Shown here one piece after another: positions 1-8,357 of a stretch of 64,000 nucleotides of DNA (the first letter of the stretch is position 1; the number at the start of each line of letters is the position of its first letter). The DNA comes from CAIUGU01 sp965279735 (GTDB lineage Bacteria; Pseudomonadota; Gammaproteobacteria; Steroidobacterales; Steroidobacteraceae), in assembly GCA_965279735.1 (NCBI GenBank), contig OZ257260.1, positions 2,728,001 through 2,792,000 of the forward strand, given 5' to 3'. Position numbers and translations under genes: made by a program. A model generated the notes under the pieces. That model was given only the letters and a program-made list of their open reading frames with translations. It was not told the DNA's origin and did no database searches.

Positions 1-1
1 A

Positions 2-295
2 CCCCGTTATGGCCGCATGTGGCAGACCCCGTTTGCCGACATGATCCGCAACGAAGTCGGTATCCCCGTGATTGCCGTCGGCAACATCTACACGGCGGAC
101 CACGTGAATTCGATCGTGGCCGCCGGCCGCGCTGACCTATGCGCACTCGGCCGCCCGCACCTGTCCTCGCCGGCATGGACCCTTGAAGCGGCTGCTGCGC
201 AAGGATTCAAGCCGCAGTGGTGGCCGGAAGCTTATCTGGCCGGCAAGGACCAGCTCGAACGCACCCGGGTGCAATCGCAGGAGAAAACGCCTTGA
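2..295 (+). CDS. Salicylyl-CoA 5-hydroxylase / oxidoreductase, C-terminal end (partial)
   Basis: The window opens inside this gene; about 97 C-terminal codons are present and the frame is open to the left edge. The segment PRYGRMWQTPFADMIR followed by GIPVIAVGNI, ADLCALGRPHL and WWPEAYLAGKDQLER is the end of the Old Yellow Enzyme-like FMN domain seen in bifunctional salicylyl-CoA 5-hydroxylase/oxidoreductases and 2-aminobenzoyl-CoA monooxygenase/reductases. These fuse a flavin hydroxylase to an OYE domain and hydroxylate a ring held as a CoA thioester. The stop at 293-295 overlaps the TTG start of the thioesterase. A stand-alone OYE reductase cannot be excluded because the N-terminal hydroxylase half lies outside the window. 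The gentisate genes downstream favour a salicylyl-CoA substrate. Confidence 0.75.
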   Translation, partial: PRYGRMWQTPFADMIRNEVGIPVIAVGNIYTADHVNSIVAAGRADLCALGRPHLSSPAWTLEAAAAQGFKPQWWPEAYLAGKDQLERTRVQSQEKTP

Positions 296-759
296 GTTCA
301 GGACCTTACATCACCGGGGATTCGCCTGACCCTGCGACCGCGACTGCTCCGGCCCACAAGTTCGTCAGGCCGAAGCGCATCCGGTTCGCCCACTGCGATC
401 CTGCGGGCATCGTCTTCTATCCGCAGTACTTCATGCTGTTCAACGAACTGGTGGAAGACTGGTTCACCGACGTCCTGAAGGCGCCCTGGAACGAACTGCA
501 TTTCGAGCGGCACATGGGTTCGCCCATGGTGCATCTGGAGTGCGACTTCGTGAGCCCCTGCCGCCTGGGCGAGATGCTGATCCTGGAACTTGAGGTGACG
601 CGCATCGGACGCAGCTCCATCGAACTCGCCGTCCGCGGCACCGTGGCCGGGCAGGTCAAGGTGACCGCCCTGCTGAAACTCGTCATCACCTCGTTCACCA
701 CCGGGAAAGCAATACCGATTCCGGCGGATCTGCTCGAGAAACTGGGGCAGGCAAACTGA
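292..759 (+). CDS. Acyl-CoA thioesterase, 4HBT hotdog family
   Basis: Hotdog-fold thioesterase of about 155 residues. The motif HCDPAGIVFYPQYF matches the 4-hydroxybenzoyl-CoA thioesterase signature, with the catalytic Asp in HCD. I chose the TTG at 292 as start: it overlaps the upstream stop as TTGA and has AGGAG about 8 nt upstream. The frame is open back to an ATG at 217, but that start would bury 25 codons in the upstream gene and has no clear ribosome site. Next to a salicylyl-CoA hydroxylase and a gentisate dioxygenase, its likely job is to release the free hydroxylated aromatic acid from its CoA ester (gentisyl-CoA to gentisate). The substrate is inferred from neighbours only. Confidence 0.85.
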   Translation: MSSGPYITGDSPDPATATAPAHKFVRPKRIRFAHCDPAGIVFYPQYFMLFNELVEDWFTDVLKAPWNELHFERHMGSPMVHLECDFVSPCRLGEMLILELEVTRIGRSSIELAVRGTVAGQVKVTALLKLVITSFTTGKAIPIPADLLEKLGQAN

Positions 760-850
760 AATGCGCCCGCAGGATAGAACGTGCAGCGTCCCGGCAGTAC
801 GGTGAAAGCCCGGGTCTCTTCCTTGAGCGCAGCCGGATGGAGCGCAGACG

Positions 851-1870
851 ATGAATGAACTACCCCGATTCAAGGCCGCCGCCGTCCAGGCCGCCCCTGT
901 GTTCCTGGACGTCGATGCGACGGTGGCCAAAGCCATTTCGCTCATCCATGAAGCCGCCCGCAACGGCGCGCGCCTGGTGGCATTCCCGGAAGTGTTCGTG
1001 CCCGCCTATCCCTACTGGAGCTGGATCACGGATCCCATCACCGGGAGCCCGTGGTTCGAGAAGCTCGCCAGGAATTCAATCCTCGTCCCGGGACCCGAGA
1101 TCGACCTGCTGCGGCAGGCCGCAAAGGAAGCGGGCACCTATGTGGTGATTGGCGTCAACGAACGCAGCCCGATTTCCTGGGGCTCGATCTACAACACGAT
1201 GGTCTTTATCGGCCCGGACGGTGCCATCCTAGGCAAGCATCGCAAGCTGGTGCCCACATGGGCCGAAAAAATGACGTGGACCGGGGGCGACGGTTCGAGC
1301 CTGCGGGTGTACGACACGGCCATCGGTCCGCTCGGCGGGCTTGCCTGCGGCGAGAACACCAACACGCTCGCACGCTTTGCACTGCTGGCGCAGGGCGAGC
1401 TTGTGCATATCGCAAGCTACATTTCACTGCCCGTCGCGCCACCGGACTACGACATGGCGGATGCCATCAGGCTCCGCGCCGCCGCGCATTCCTTCGAAGG
1501 CAAGGTGTTCACGATCGTCTCCTGCTCGACGATCTCGGAGGAAACCATCCGCGCGATGGAAACCGTGGTGCCGGATGCGCGCCGTCGTCTCGAACGAAAA
1601 TCCAGTGCCTTCTCCGGAATCCTGGGCCCGGACGGCCGCGTCGTGGGGCAGCCCCTCATCGACGACGAGGGCATCGTCTACGCGGACATCGATCTCAACC
1701 GCTGCATCCAGCCGAAGCAGATGCATGACATCGTCGGGCACTACAACCGCTTCGATGTGTTCGATTTCAAGGTGAATCGTCGTTCCTTGAACGCGCTCAC
1801 ATGGGGCGATGCCGCTGTGCCGGCCGGCGAGGAAGCAGCGGGCTTCTCCGAGTCCCTGCCCCGGCCTTGA
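851..1870 (+). CDS. Nitrilase / carbon-nitrogen hydrolase
   Basis: A 339-residue nitrilase-superfamily protein with the full catalytic triad: Glu47 in FPEVF, Lys132 in KHRKLVPT and Cys166 in LACGENTN. The Cys is followed by GENTN rather than the CWE of the best-known plant and fungal nitrilases, which I recall as a proteobacterial nitrilase variant. Length and motifs fit true nitrilases (nitrile to carboxylic acid plus ammonia) better than amidases. It lies 91 bp after the thioesterase and 20 bp before the bicupin start, so it is probably co-transcribed. Its place inside an aromatic-acid cluster suggests it feeds an aryl or arylacetic acid into the pathway, but the substrate cannot be read from sequence. 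Confidence 0.85.
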   Translation: MNELPRFKAAAVQAAPVFLDVDATVAKAISLIHEAARNGARLVAFPEVFVPAYPYWSWITDPITGSPWFEKLARNSILVPGPEIDLLRQAAKEAGTYVVIGVNERSPISWGSIYNTMVFIGPDGAILGKHRKLVPTWAEKMTWTGGDGSSLRVYDTAIGPLGGLACGENTNTLARFALLAQGELVHIASYISLPVAPPDYDMADAIRLRAAAHSFEGKVFTIVSCSTISEETIRAMETVVPDARRRLERKSSAFSGILGPDGRVVGQPLIDDEGIVYADIDLNRCIQPKQMHDIVGHYNRFDVFDFKVNRRSLNALTWGDAAVPAGEEAAGFSESLPRP

Positions 1871-1890
1871 AGCAGGAAGCCGGAGGTCAC

Positions 1891-2991
1891 ATGCGCGAAG
1901 ACATCGTAGGCCGGGCCAATGTCGAAGACACGCCGGAACTCACTGCGTACTACCGGGAACTCGAACAGTTCGAGGCCGGTGCACTGTGGACGGTCGCGAA
2001 CAAGATCGAACCCTGGGAGCCCGTCTCGGCGTCGGTACCCGTGCTCTGGCGCTATCGCGACCTGCGGTCGCATGTGCTGCGCTCCATCGATCTCGTGACA
2101 CCGGAGAAAGCCGGTCGTCGCGTCATCTATCTCAACAACCCTGGCCGCCGCGATGTGTCGGCTGCCGTGGGCTGGCTCTATTCAGGCCTGCAGGTGATGA
2201 ACCCGGGCGAAGCGGCATCGGCGCATCGCCACTCGCCTTCCGCCTTGCGTTTCATCATGGAAGGCTCGGGCGCCTATACGGTCGTCGATGGTCACAAGAT
2301 GACGCTCGGCGCGAACGACTTCGTCCTGACACCCAATGGCACGTGGCATGAGCACGGCGTCGAAGCCAGTGGCACGCCCTGCATCTGGCAGGACGGCCTC
2401 GATATCCCGCTGGTCAATGCACTGGAAGCCGGCTTCTACCAGGTGCATCCGGATTTACGTCAGGAAGTGACCTATCCGGTCGATGACATGGTCAACACCT
2501 GGGGCAGTGCCGCGCTGATGCCCGAACGCGCCAAGTGGGACAAGCGCTACTCGCCGCTGTTCAAGTACCAGTGGGAGCCCACCTATGAAGCGCTGCTGGC
2601 GTATTCGAAGGCGACGGATGGCTCGCCGTTCGACGGCGTGATGATGAGGTACATCAATCCGCTGACAGGTGGCTCCGTGATGCCGACCATCGGCGCAAGC
2701 ATGCAGATGCTCCGTGCCGGCGAGAAGACGAAGGCGCATCGCCACACCGGCAGCTTCATCTACCAGGTGGCCAAGGGCAAGGGCTACTCGATCATTGCAG
2801 GCAAACGCTTCGACTGGCAGGAGCGTGACATCTTCTGCGTTCCGTCCTGGGCCTGGCACGAGCATGCCAATGCCTCGGCCACCGACGATGCCTGCCTCTT
2901 CAACTTCAACGACCTCCCCGTCATCGAAACCTTGGGGCTATACCGCGAGCAGGCCCTGGGCGAGAACGACGGACACCAGGTGGTCGCGTAA
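1891..2991 (+). CDS. Gentisate 1,2-dioxygenase-like bicupin
   Basis: A 366-residue two-cupin protein of the gentisate / 1-hydroxy-2-naphthoate / salicylate dioxygenase family. These iron enzymes open the ring between the carboxyl-bearing carbon and the adjacent hydroxylated carbon, giving maleylpyruvate from gentisate. The first cupin has HRH at residues 112-114 and WHEH at 152-155, matching the iron-binding histidines; the second also keeps H283/H285 and H323/H325. The ATG at 1891 is preceded by GGAGGT and gives a normal family length; an in-frame ATG at 1801 would overlap the nitrilase by 70 bp. Position between the thioesterase and the FAH hydrolase supports gentisate as substrate; salicylate or a substituted gentisate remains possible. 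Confidence 0.85.
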   Translation: MREDIVGRANVEDTPELTAYYRELEQFEAGALWTVANKIEPWEPVSASVPVLWRYRDLRSHVLRSIDLVTPEKAGRRVIYLNNPGRRDVSAAVGWLYSGLQVMNPGEAASAHRHSPSALRFIMEGSGAYTVVDGHKMTLGANDFVLTPNGTWHEHGVEASGTPCIWQDGLDIPLVNALEAGFYQVHPDLRQEVTYPVDDMVNTWGSAALMPERAKWDKRYSPLFKYQWEPTYEALLAYSKATDGSPFDGVMMRYINPLTGGSVMPTIGASMQMLRAGEKTKAHRHTGSFIYQVAKGKGYSIIAGKRFDWQERDIFCVPSWAWHEHANASATDDACLFNFNDLPVIETLGLYREQALGENDGHQVVA

Positions 2992-3021
2992 TTTTCCTTG
3001 TACTGACAACGGGATTCAGCA

Positions 3022-3930
3022 ATGCGTCTGGTTACTTATCGAGCAGGATTGGATGGCGCCCGACTCGGCATCTGGGTCAATGAACTCATCATCGACGCGG
3101 AGCGCTTCGGTGATGCCGTGGGGGTGTCATTGCCGAACGACATGCAGACGCTCATCGAGCACCATGCCACGCTGCTGCCCGCGCTCAAGGAACTGATTCC
3201 CGCGTCGGGCACACGCCTGCCCGCAGGTTCGGCATTGCCTGTGCAGAACGTGCGGCTGTGCGCACCGCTGCCCCGGCCCCGCAAGAACATCTTCGGCATC
3301 GGGCTCAACTACAAGGCCCATGTCGAGGAGTCCGCCAAGACGCTGGACACGTCGAAGGAACTGCCCAAGCAGGCCGTGGTGTTCTCGAAGCCTCCCACGA
3401 CGGTGATCGGTCCCGGCGACGCCATCCAGCACAATGCGAAGATCACCCAGCAGCTCGACTGGGAAGTGGAGCTCGCCGTCATCATCGGCACGACGGCCAC
3501 GCGTGTGCCGGTTGAAGGCGCGATGAAGCACGTGTTTGGCTACACGGTCATCAACGACATCTCGGCACGCGACAATCGCCGCGCAGGACAATGGATTTTC
3601 TCGAAGGGCATGGACACGTATGCACCCATGGGTCCCTGCATCGTGACCGCGGATGAAATTCCGGATCCGCATTCCTTGCGGCTCTGGCTGAAGAAGAACG
3701 GCGAATTCAAGCAGGACGGCAACACGAAGCACATGATCTTCAACGTGCCCGCGCTCATTGCCGACCTGTCTTCCGGCATCACGCTCGAACCCGGCGACAT
3801 CATTGCCACCGGCACACCGGAAGGCGTGGGCGCTGGCCGCACACCGCAGGAATGGCTGTGGCCGGGCGATGTGGTCGAAGCCTGCGTCGAAGGCATCGGC
3901 ACGCTGCGCAATCCCATCGTCGCGATCTAG
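3022..3930 (+). CDS. Fumarylacetoacetate hydrolase family protein (probable maleylpyruvate hydrolase)
   Basis: FAH-superfamily hydrolase of 302 residues. Seen motifs are FGIGLNYKAHVEES (residues 91-104), the acidic metal-site segment WEVELAVIIG with E148 and E150, NDISARD with D179 and D184, and the C-terminal ATGTPEGVG. Family members cleave carbon-carbon bonds in 2,4-diketo acids, including fumarylpyruvate and maleylpyruvate. No glutathione S-transferase-type maleylpyruvate isomerase is visible nearby and the next gene resembles maleate isomerase, so direct hydrolysis of maleylpyruvate to maleate and pyruvate is the simplest reading. Fumarylpyruvate hydrolysis is the alternative if an isomerase is encoded elsewhere. 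Confidence 0.85.
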   Translation: MRLVTYRAGLDGARLGIWVNELIIDAERFGDAVGVSLPNDMQTLIEHHATLLPALKELIPASGTRLPAGSALPVQNVRLCAPLPRPRKNIFGIGLNYKAHVEESAKTLDTSKELPKQAVVFSKPPTTVIGPGDAIQHNAKITQQLDWEVELAVIIGTTATRVPVEGAMKHVFGYTVINDISARDNRRAGQWIFSKGMDTYAPMGPCIVTADEIPDPHSLRLWLKKNGEFKQDGNTKHMIFNVPALIADLSSGITLEPGDIIATGTPEGVGAGRTPQEWLWPGDVVEACVEGIGTLRNPIVAI

Positions 3931-3941
3931 GGACTTCCAGC

Positions 3942-4697
3942 ATGCATCCGCAACCCTACCGCATCGGACAGATCGTCCCGTCGTCGAACACGACGATGGA
4001 AACCGAGATTCCGGCGATGCTCAGGCGCCGCGAACTGATCCTGCCCGAACGCTTCACCTTCCACTCCAGCCGCATGCGGATGAAGAAGGTCACGAAGGAA
4101 GAACTGGCCGCGATGGACAAGGACAGCGATCGCTGCGCGATGGAACTCTCCGACGCGCATGTCGATGTCCTGGGGTATGCGTGCCTGGTCGCGATCATGA
4201 GCATGGGTCCGGGCTACCACCGGATCTCCGAACTGCGCCTCCATCAACGGACGCAGGAAAACGCCGCGCCTGCGCCGGTCGTGACGAGCGCGGGTGCTCT
4301 GATCGATGGGCTCCATGTGCTGGGTGCGAAGACCATCTCGGTCATCTGCCCCTACATGAAGCCCCTGACGAAGCTGGTCGTCGACTACATTGAAAACGAA
4401 GGCATCAAGGTCAAGGACTACGTAGCCCTCGAAATTCCCGACAATCTCGAAGTCGGCCGCCAGGATCCGAAGAACCTGCTCGAGATCTACAAGCGCGTGG
4501 ACCTGACGGGCATCGATGTGCTCGTCCTGTCTGCCTGCGTGCAGATGCCTTCGCTCGCCGCCATCCACACCGTCGAGCAGCAGATCGGGATTCCCGTCGT
4601 CTCTGCAGCGGTGTGTACCACCCACCAGATGCTGAAGCGCCTGAACCTGAAGGCCCACGTACCTGAAGCCGGCGCCCTGCTGTCCGGCGCCTACTAG
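3942..4697 (+). CDS. Maleate isomerase-like protein (Asp/Glu racemase superfamily)
   Basis: A 251-residue protein of the maleate cis-trans isomerase / arylmalonate decarboxylase group. The N-terminal YRIGQIVPSSNTTME is the typical substrate carboxylate-binding start, and two cysteines sit where the family has its catalytic pair: C81 in LGYACLVA and C199 in LSACVQMPS. Maleate isomerase converts maleate to fumarate without cofactor. The ATG at 3942 begins 11 bp after the FAH gene; the frame is open upstream to 3852 but would overlap that gene. Placed after a maleylpyruvate hydrolase candidate, it would move maleate into the TCA cycle. Other two-cysteine racemases of the superfamily are possible. 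Confidence 0.8.
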   Translation: MHPQPYRIGQIVPSSNTTMETEIPAMLRRRELILPERFTFHSSRMRMKKVTKEELAAMDKDSDRCAMELSDAHVDVLGYACLVAIMSMGPGYHRISELRLHQRTQENAAPAPVVTSAGALIDGLHVLGAKTISVICPYMKPLTKLVVDYIENEGIKVKDYVALEIPDNLEVGRQDPKNLLEIYKRVDLTGIDVLVLSACVQMPSLAAIHTVEQQIGIPVVSAAVCTTHQMLKRLNLKAHVPEAGALLSGAY

Positions 4698-4710
4698 GAT
4701 TGACGGAACC

Positions 4711-6867
4711 GTGGCTGAAAGATCGTTTGCCAAAGAAGTCGAACTGCTCAAGCTGGGCGCGGGAGAGGAATTCGAAGGCGAAACCATCCTCGCGGTCACC
4801 AAGGCCCTCCTGCAGTCCGGCGTCGCCTATGTCGGCGGCTACCAGGGCGCGCCCGTCTCCCACCTGATGGATGTATTGGGCGACGCGAAACCGATTCTCG
4901 ATGAACTCGGCGTGCACTTTGAATCCAGTGCTTCGGAGGCGACGGCGGCCGCGATGCTCGCAGCTTCCGTCAACTATCCCTTGCGCGGCGCCGTAACGTG
5001 GAAGTCGACTGTTGGCACCAACGTAGCGTCGGATGCCCTTTCGAACCTGGCTTCTGCAGGAGTGATGGGCGGTGCGCTGATTGTTCTCGGCGAAGACTAT
5101 GGTGAAGGCGCGAGCATCATGCAGGAGCGAACGCACGCCTTTGCGATGAAGTCGCAGATGTGGCTGCTCGATCCGCGCCCTGATACGGCAGGCATCGTCG
5201 AGATGGTCGAACAGGGCTTCGAGCTGTCAGAAGCCAGCCAGACGCCGGTGATGCTCATGCTCCGCATCCGTGCGTGCCACATGCACGGCCATTTCAAGAC
5301 CAAGGACAACCGGCGCCCCACATTCACCATCAAGGATGCGCTCGACAACCCGCAGCGCTCAGCGAACAAGATCATCCTGCCCCCAGCGACCTTCGTGCAG
5401 GAACAGGAAAAGATCAACGATCGCTGGCCCGCGGCCGTGCGCTTCATCCAGGAACGCAAGCTCAATGAAATGTACACCGGTGATGTTCAAGACATCGGTA
5501 TCGTCGTGCAGGGCGGCCTGTACAACGCACTGCTCCGGTCGCTTGAGCTGCTGGGCCTCGCGGATATCTTCGGCGAGTCGAAGATTCCGATCTACGTGCT
5601 GAACGTGACCTATCCGCTCGTGCCCGACGAGTTCGAGACGTTCGCACGCGACAAGAAGGCCATTTTCCTGCTGGAGGAAGGCCAGCCGGAATTCATTGAA
5701 CAGGCAGCGAACCAGATGCTTCGCCATGCGAACAGCGCCACTCGTGTCGTGGGCAAAGGTCCGTTGCCGATGGCGGGTGAATACACAGGCGCCGTTATCA
5801 AGAAGGGCCTCGAAGCCTTCCTGAAGGAATGGGCGCCGGAGCTGATTGGCAAGAAATCGCTGCCTGCCACCACCGTGAAAGAACAGCCGCTGGTGCCCCT
5901 CGCAAAACTGCGCGACCTGGTACCGCCTCGTCCCGCCGGCCTGTGCACGGGTTGCCCGGAACGGCCCCTCTTCTCGGCGATGAAAATCGTGCAGAAGGAA
6001 CTGGGCCAGGTACATATCAATGCGGACATTGGCTGCCATTCTTTCGCGACGCTTGCGCCGTTCAACATGGGCGCCAGCATCATGGGTTACGGACTCGGCG
6101 CTGCGAGCGGTTCCGCGCTGAACGATGCCAAGGCGAAACGTTCGATCTCGCTGATGGGCGACGGCGGCTTCTGGCACAACGGTCTCACGAGCGGCATCGG
6201 CAATTCGGTTTTCAACAAGCATGACGGCGTCACCATCGTCGTCGACAACGGCTATTCCGCGGCAACCGGCGGCCAGTACGTACCCTCCTCACATGTCCAG
6301 ATAGCGGACCGGAAGGCCAGCAACCCCATTGAACGTGCGGTGCGAGGCGTCGGCGTGGACTGGGTGCGGACGGTCTACACGTACGACATGAAGAAGGCGA
6401 TCGCCACACTGCGCGAAGCACTCACGACACCGTACGGCGGGCCCAAGGTGATCATTGCCGAAGGCGAGTGCCAGCTTAACCGCCAGCGTCGCGTAGGCCC
6501 CATCCTCAAGCGCATGGCGCGCGAAGGGAAACGTGTGGTCAAGCAGCGTTTCGGGATCGATCCCGATGTCTGCACGGGTGATCACTCCTGCATCCGTCTC
6601 TCTGGCTGCCCATCGCTAACCATCAAGCCGAGCACCGATCCGCTCCGGCTTGCGCCCAAGGCCCATGTGGACAATAGCTGCGTAGGGTGCGGCGTCTGCG
6701 GTGAAGTCGCCCACGCGGCGGTGCTATGTCCCTCGTTCTATCGGGCCGACATGATCACCAATCCCACGCGCCGGGACCGCTTCATGTTCCGCGTGCGGAC
6801 AGCGTTCATCAACTTCCTGCAGCGTCGGTACGACCGTCGTCTCGCGCTCGCGGGGGTTACACCATGA
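4711..6867 (+). CDS. iorA: Indolepyruvate:ferredoxin oxidoreductase-like alpha subunit (TPP and Fe-S)
   Basis: A 718-residue thiamine-diphosphate 2-oxoacid oxidoreductase subunit. The N-terminal half carries the PFOR/IOR pyrimidine-binding domain (GAVTWKSTVGTNVASD); the TPP-binding GDGGFWHNG is near residue 483 with a downstream VVDNGY. The C-terminus has two cysteine groups, CTGDHSC-IRLSGC near 620 and CVGCGVC near 656, as in the ferredoxin-like tail of IorA. The GTG at 4711 follows the isomerase stop by 13 bp. The enzyme would oxidatively decarboxylate an aryl-2-oxo acid to an aryl(acyl)-CoA, passing electrons to ferredoxin. Within this cluster it may supply the CoA thioester for the salicylyl-CoA-type hydroxylase; indolepyruvate itself is not proven. 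Confidence 0.85.
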   Translation: MAERSFAKEVELLKLGAGEEFEGETILAVTKALLQSGVAYVGGYQGAPVSHLMDVLGDAKPILDELGVHFESSASEATAAAMLAASVNYPLRGAVTWKSTVGTNVASDALSNLASAGVMGGALIVLGEDYGEGASIMQERTHAFAMKSQMWLLDPRPDTAGIVEMVEQGFELSEASQTPVMLMLRIRACHMHGHFKTKDNRRPTFTIKDALDNPQRSANKIILPPATFVQEQEKINDRWPAAVRFIQERKLNEMYTGDVQDIGIVVQGGLYNALLRSLELLGLADIFGESKIPIYVLNVTYPLVPDEFETFARDKKAIFLLEEGQPEFIEQAANQMLRHANSATRVVGKGPLPMAGEYTGAVIKKGLEAFLKEWAPELIGKKSLPATTVKEQPLVPLAKLRDLVPPRPAGLCTGCPERPLFSAMKIVQKELGQVHINADIGCHSFATLAPFNMGASIMGYGLGAASGSALNDAKAKRSISLMGDGGFWHNGLTSGIGNSVFNKHDGVTIVVDNGYSAATGGQYVPSSHVQIADRKASNPIERAVRGVGVDWVRTVYTYDMKKAIATLREALTTPYGGPKVIIAEGECQLNRQRRVGPILKRMAREGKRVVKQRFGIDPDVCTGDHSCIRLSGCPSLTIKPSTDPLRLAPKAHVDNSCVGCGVCGEVAHAAVLCPSFYRADMITNPTRRDRFMFRVRTAFINFLQRRYDRRLALAGVTP

Positions 6868-8357
6868 GCGCAGTACGTCCCTTGACCATGACCATCTCTG
6901 CCCTGGGCGGCCAAGGCGGTGGCGTCGTGGCAGACTGGCTCGTCGATGTTGCGCGTCGGGAAAATTATCTCGCCCAGGCGACCTCCGTGCCCGGCGTTGC
7001 CCAGCGCACGGGCGCCACCGTGTACTACCTCGAGTTCTTTCCGCGCGGCCAGCTCCCCCCGGATGGTCGTCATCCGATCATGGCGCTGATGCCGCAACCG
7101 GGTGACGTCGATCTCGCTGTGGCTGCGGAACTCGCTGAGGCAGGCCGCGCATTGCAACGAGGTATCGTGACACCTGATCGCACGACGCTCATCACGTCCT
7201 CGCATCGGGTCTATTCGATCGACGAGAAATCGCACTTGGGTGACGGACGAGCCGCTTCCGGCGAAGTCGCTGATCTGGTCCGCCAGCAATCAAAACGCTG
7301 CATCAGCTTCGACATGCAGGCGATGGCCGAAGCCAATGGCAGCGTCATCAGTGCCGTTCTGTTCGGCGCGGTTGCGGGCTCGGGCGCCCTGCCCTTTGCC
7401 ACGCAGGCCTATCGTGAAGCGATCAAGGCCAGCGGCATTGCCGTCAAGGAAAGCCTGGCTGCCTTTGAAGCTGGAGCCGCCGCAGCCCTGAATCCGCCGG
7501 AAGCTGTAGTTGCAGAAGCGAAGCCTGGCAAATCCATTCCCGCTGCCCTTGCCGCGCGAATTGCGGGAACGCTGCCAACGGCGATTCATGCAGTGGCCAC
7601 CGAGGGAGTGCATCGTCTCGTCGACTACCAGGACATCGCCCATGCCAATCTGTATCTGGATCGCCTCGATGCGATTGCAATGCAGGAAGCCGGCAGCGGC
7701 AGCTTCAGGCTCACCGAATCCGTTGCCCGCGGACTGGCACTGTGGATGTCGATTGAAGACACGATCCGCGTCGCGGACCTGAAGATCCGCACCGCCCGCC
7801 ATCGTCGCGTGCTCGAGGAAGTCCGCGCCCAGAAGGGCCAGGTAGTCTACGTCACCGAGTTCATGAAGCCGCGGGTCGAGGAAATCTGCGGCACCTTGCC
7901 GGCGTGGGCAGGCCGTCGCCTGCTCGCCTCGAAAACCATGACCAGGCTGCTCGGAAAAATGACGGGCGGTCGTCAGATTGCAACGTCGCGGATCAGCGGC
8001 TTCCTGCTGCTCTACATGCTGGCCGGCATGCGGCGCTGGCGGCGCAGTACCCTGCGGTATACGGAAGAGAATGCGCGCATCGTTGACTGGCTCGCCCTGA
8101 TCCGCGAAGTGTTGCCACGCGACCCGGAGCTCGCCATCGAGATCGCGGAATGCCAGCAGCTAGTCAAGGGTTATGGTGAAACGCATGAGCGCGGGCTCGC
8201 GAGTTTCACGCTGATCACGGAGCGCGCGAGGACGTGGTCAGGACGAAGCGGTGCGGCGTACAATGTCCGCGAGCTGCGCGCGGCGGCCCTCGCCGATGAC
8301 CTCGGCCTCGAACTCGCGAAGGCGCTGCAAAAAGCAGCCGCAAGCATGCAGGGATGA
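6864..8357 (+). CDS. iorB: Indolepyruvate:ferredoxin oxidoreductase-like beta subunit with C-terminal DUF6537
   Basis: Partner of the upstream alpha subunit, 497 residues. The N-terminal ISALGGQGGGVVADWL is the gamma-type domain signature of 2-oxoacid oxidoreductases, followed by GVAQRTGATVYYLEF. The C-terminal roughly 200 residues, with LPAWAGRRLLASK and FLLLYMLAGMRRWRR, match the DUF6537 extension I associate with aerobic proteobacterial IorB. The ATG at 6864 overlaps the iorA stop as ATGA, which fixes the start and indicates translational coupling. The MarR gene begins at its stop in the same way, so all three are one operon. Confidence 0.85.
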   Translation: MSAVRPLTMTISALGGQGGGVVADWLVDVARRENYLAQATSVPGVAQRTGATVYYLEFFPRGQLPPDGRHPIMALMPQPGDVDLAVAAELAEAGRALQRGIVTPDRTTLITSSHRVYSIDEKSHLGDGRAASGEVADLVRQQSKRCISFDMQAMAEANGSVISAVLFGAVAGSGALPFATQAYREAIKASGIAVKESLAAFEAGAAAALNPPEAVVAEAKPGKSIPAALAARIAGTLPTAIHAVATEGVHRLVDYQDIAHANLYLDRLDAIAMQEAGSGSFRLTESVARGLALWMSIEDTIRVADLKIRTARHRRVLEEVRAQKGQVVYVTEFMKPRVEEICGTLPAWAGRRLLASKTMTRLLGKMTGGRQIATSRISGFLLLYMLAGMRRWRRSTLRYTEENARIVDWLALIREVLPRDPELAIEIAECQQLVKGYGETHERGLASFTLITERARTWSGRSGAAYNVRELRAAALADDLGLELAKALQKAAASMQG

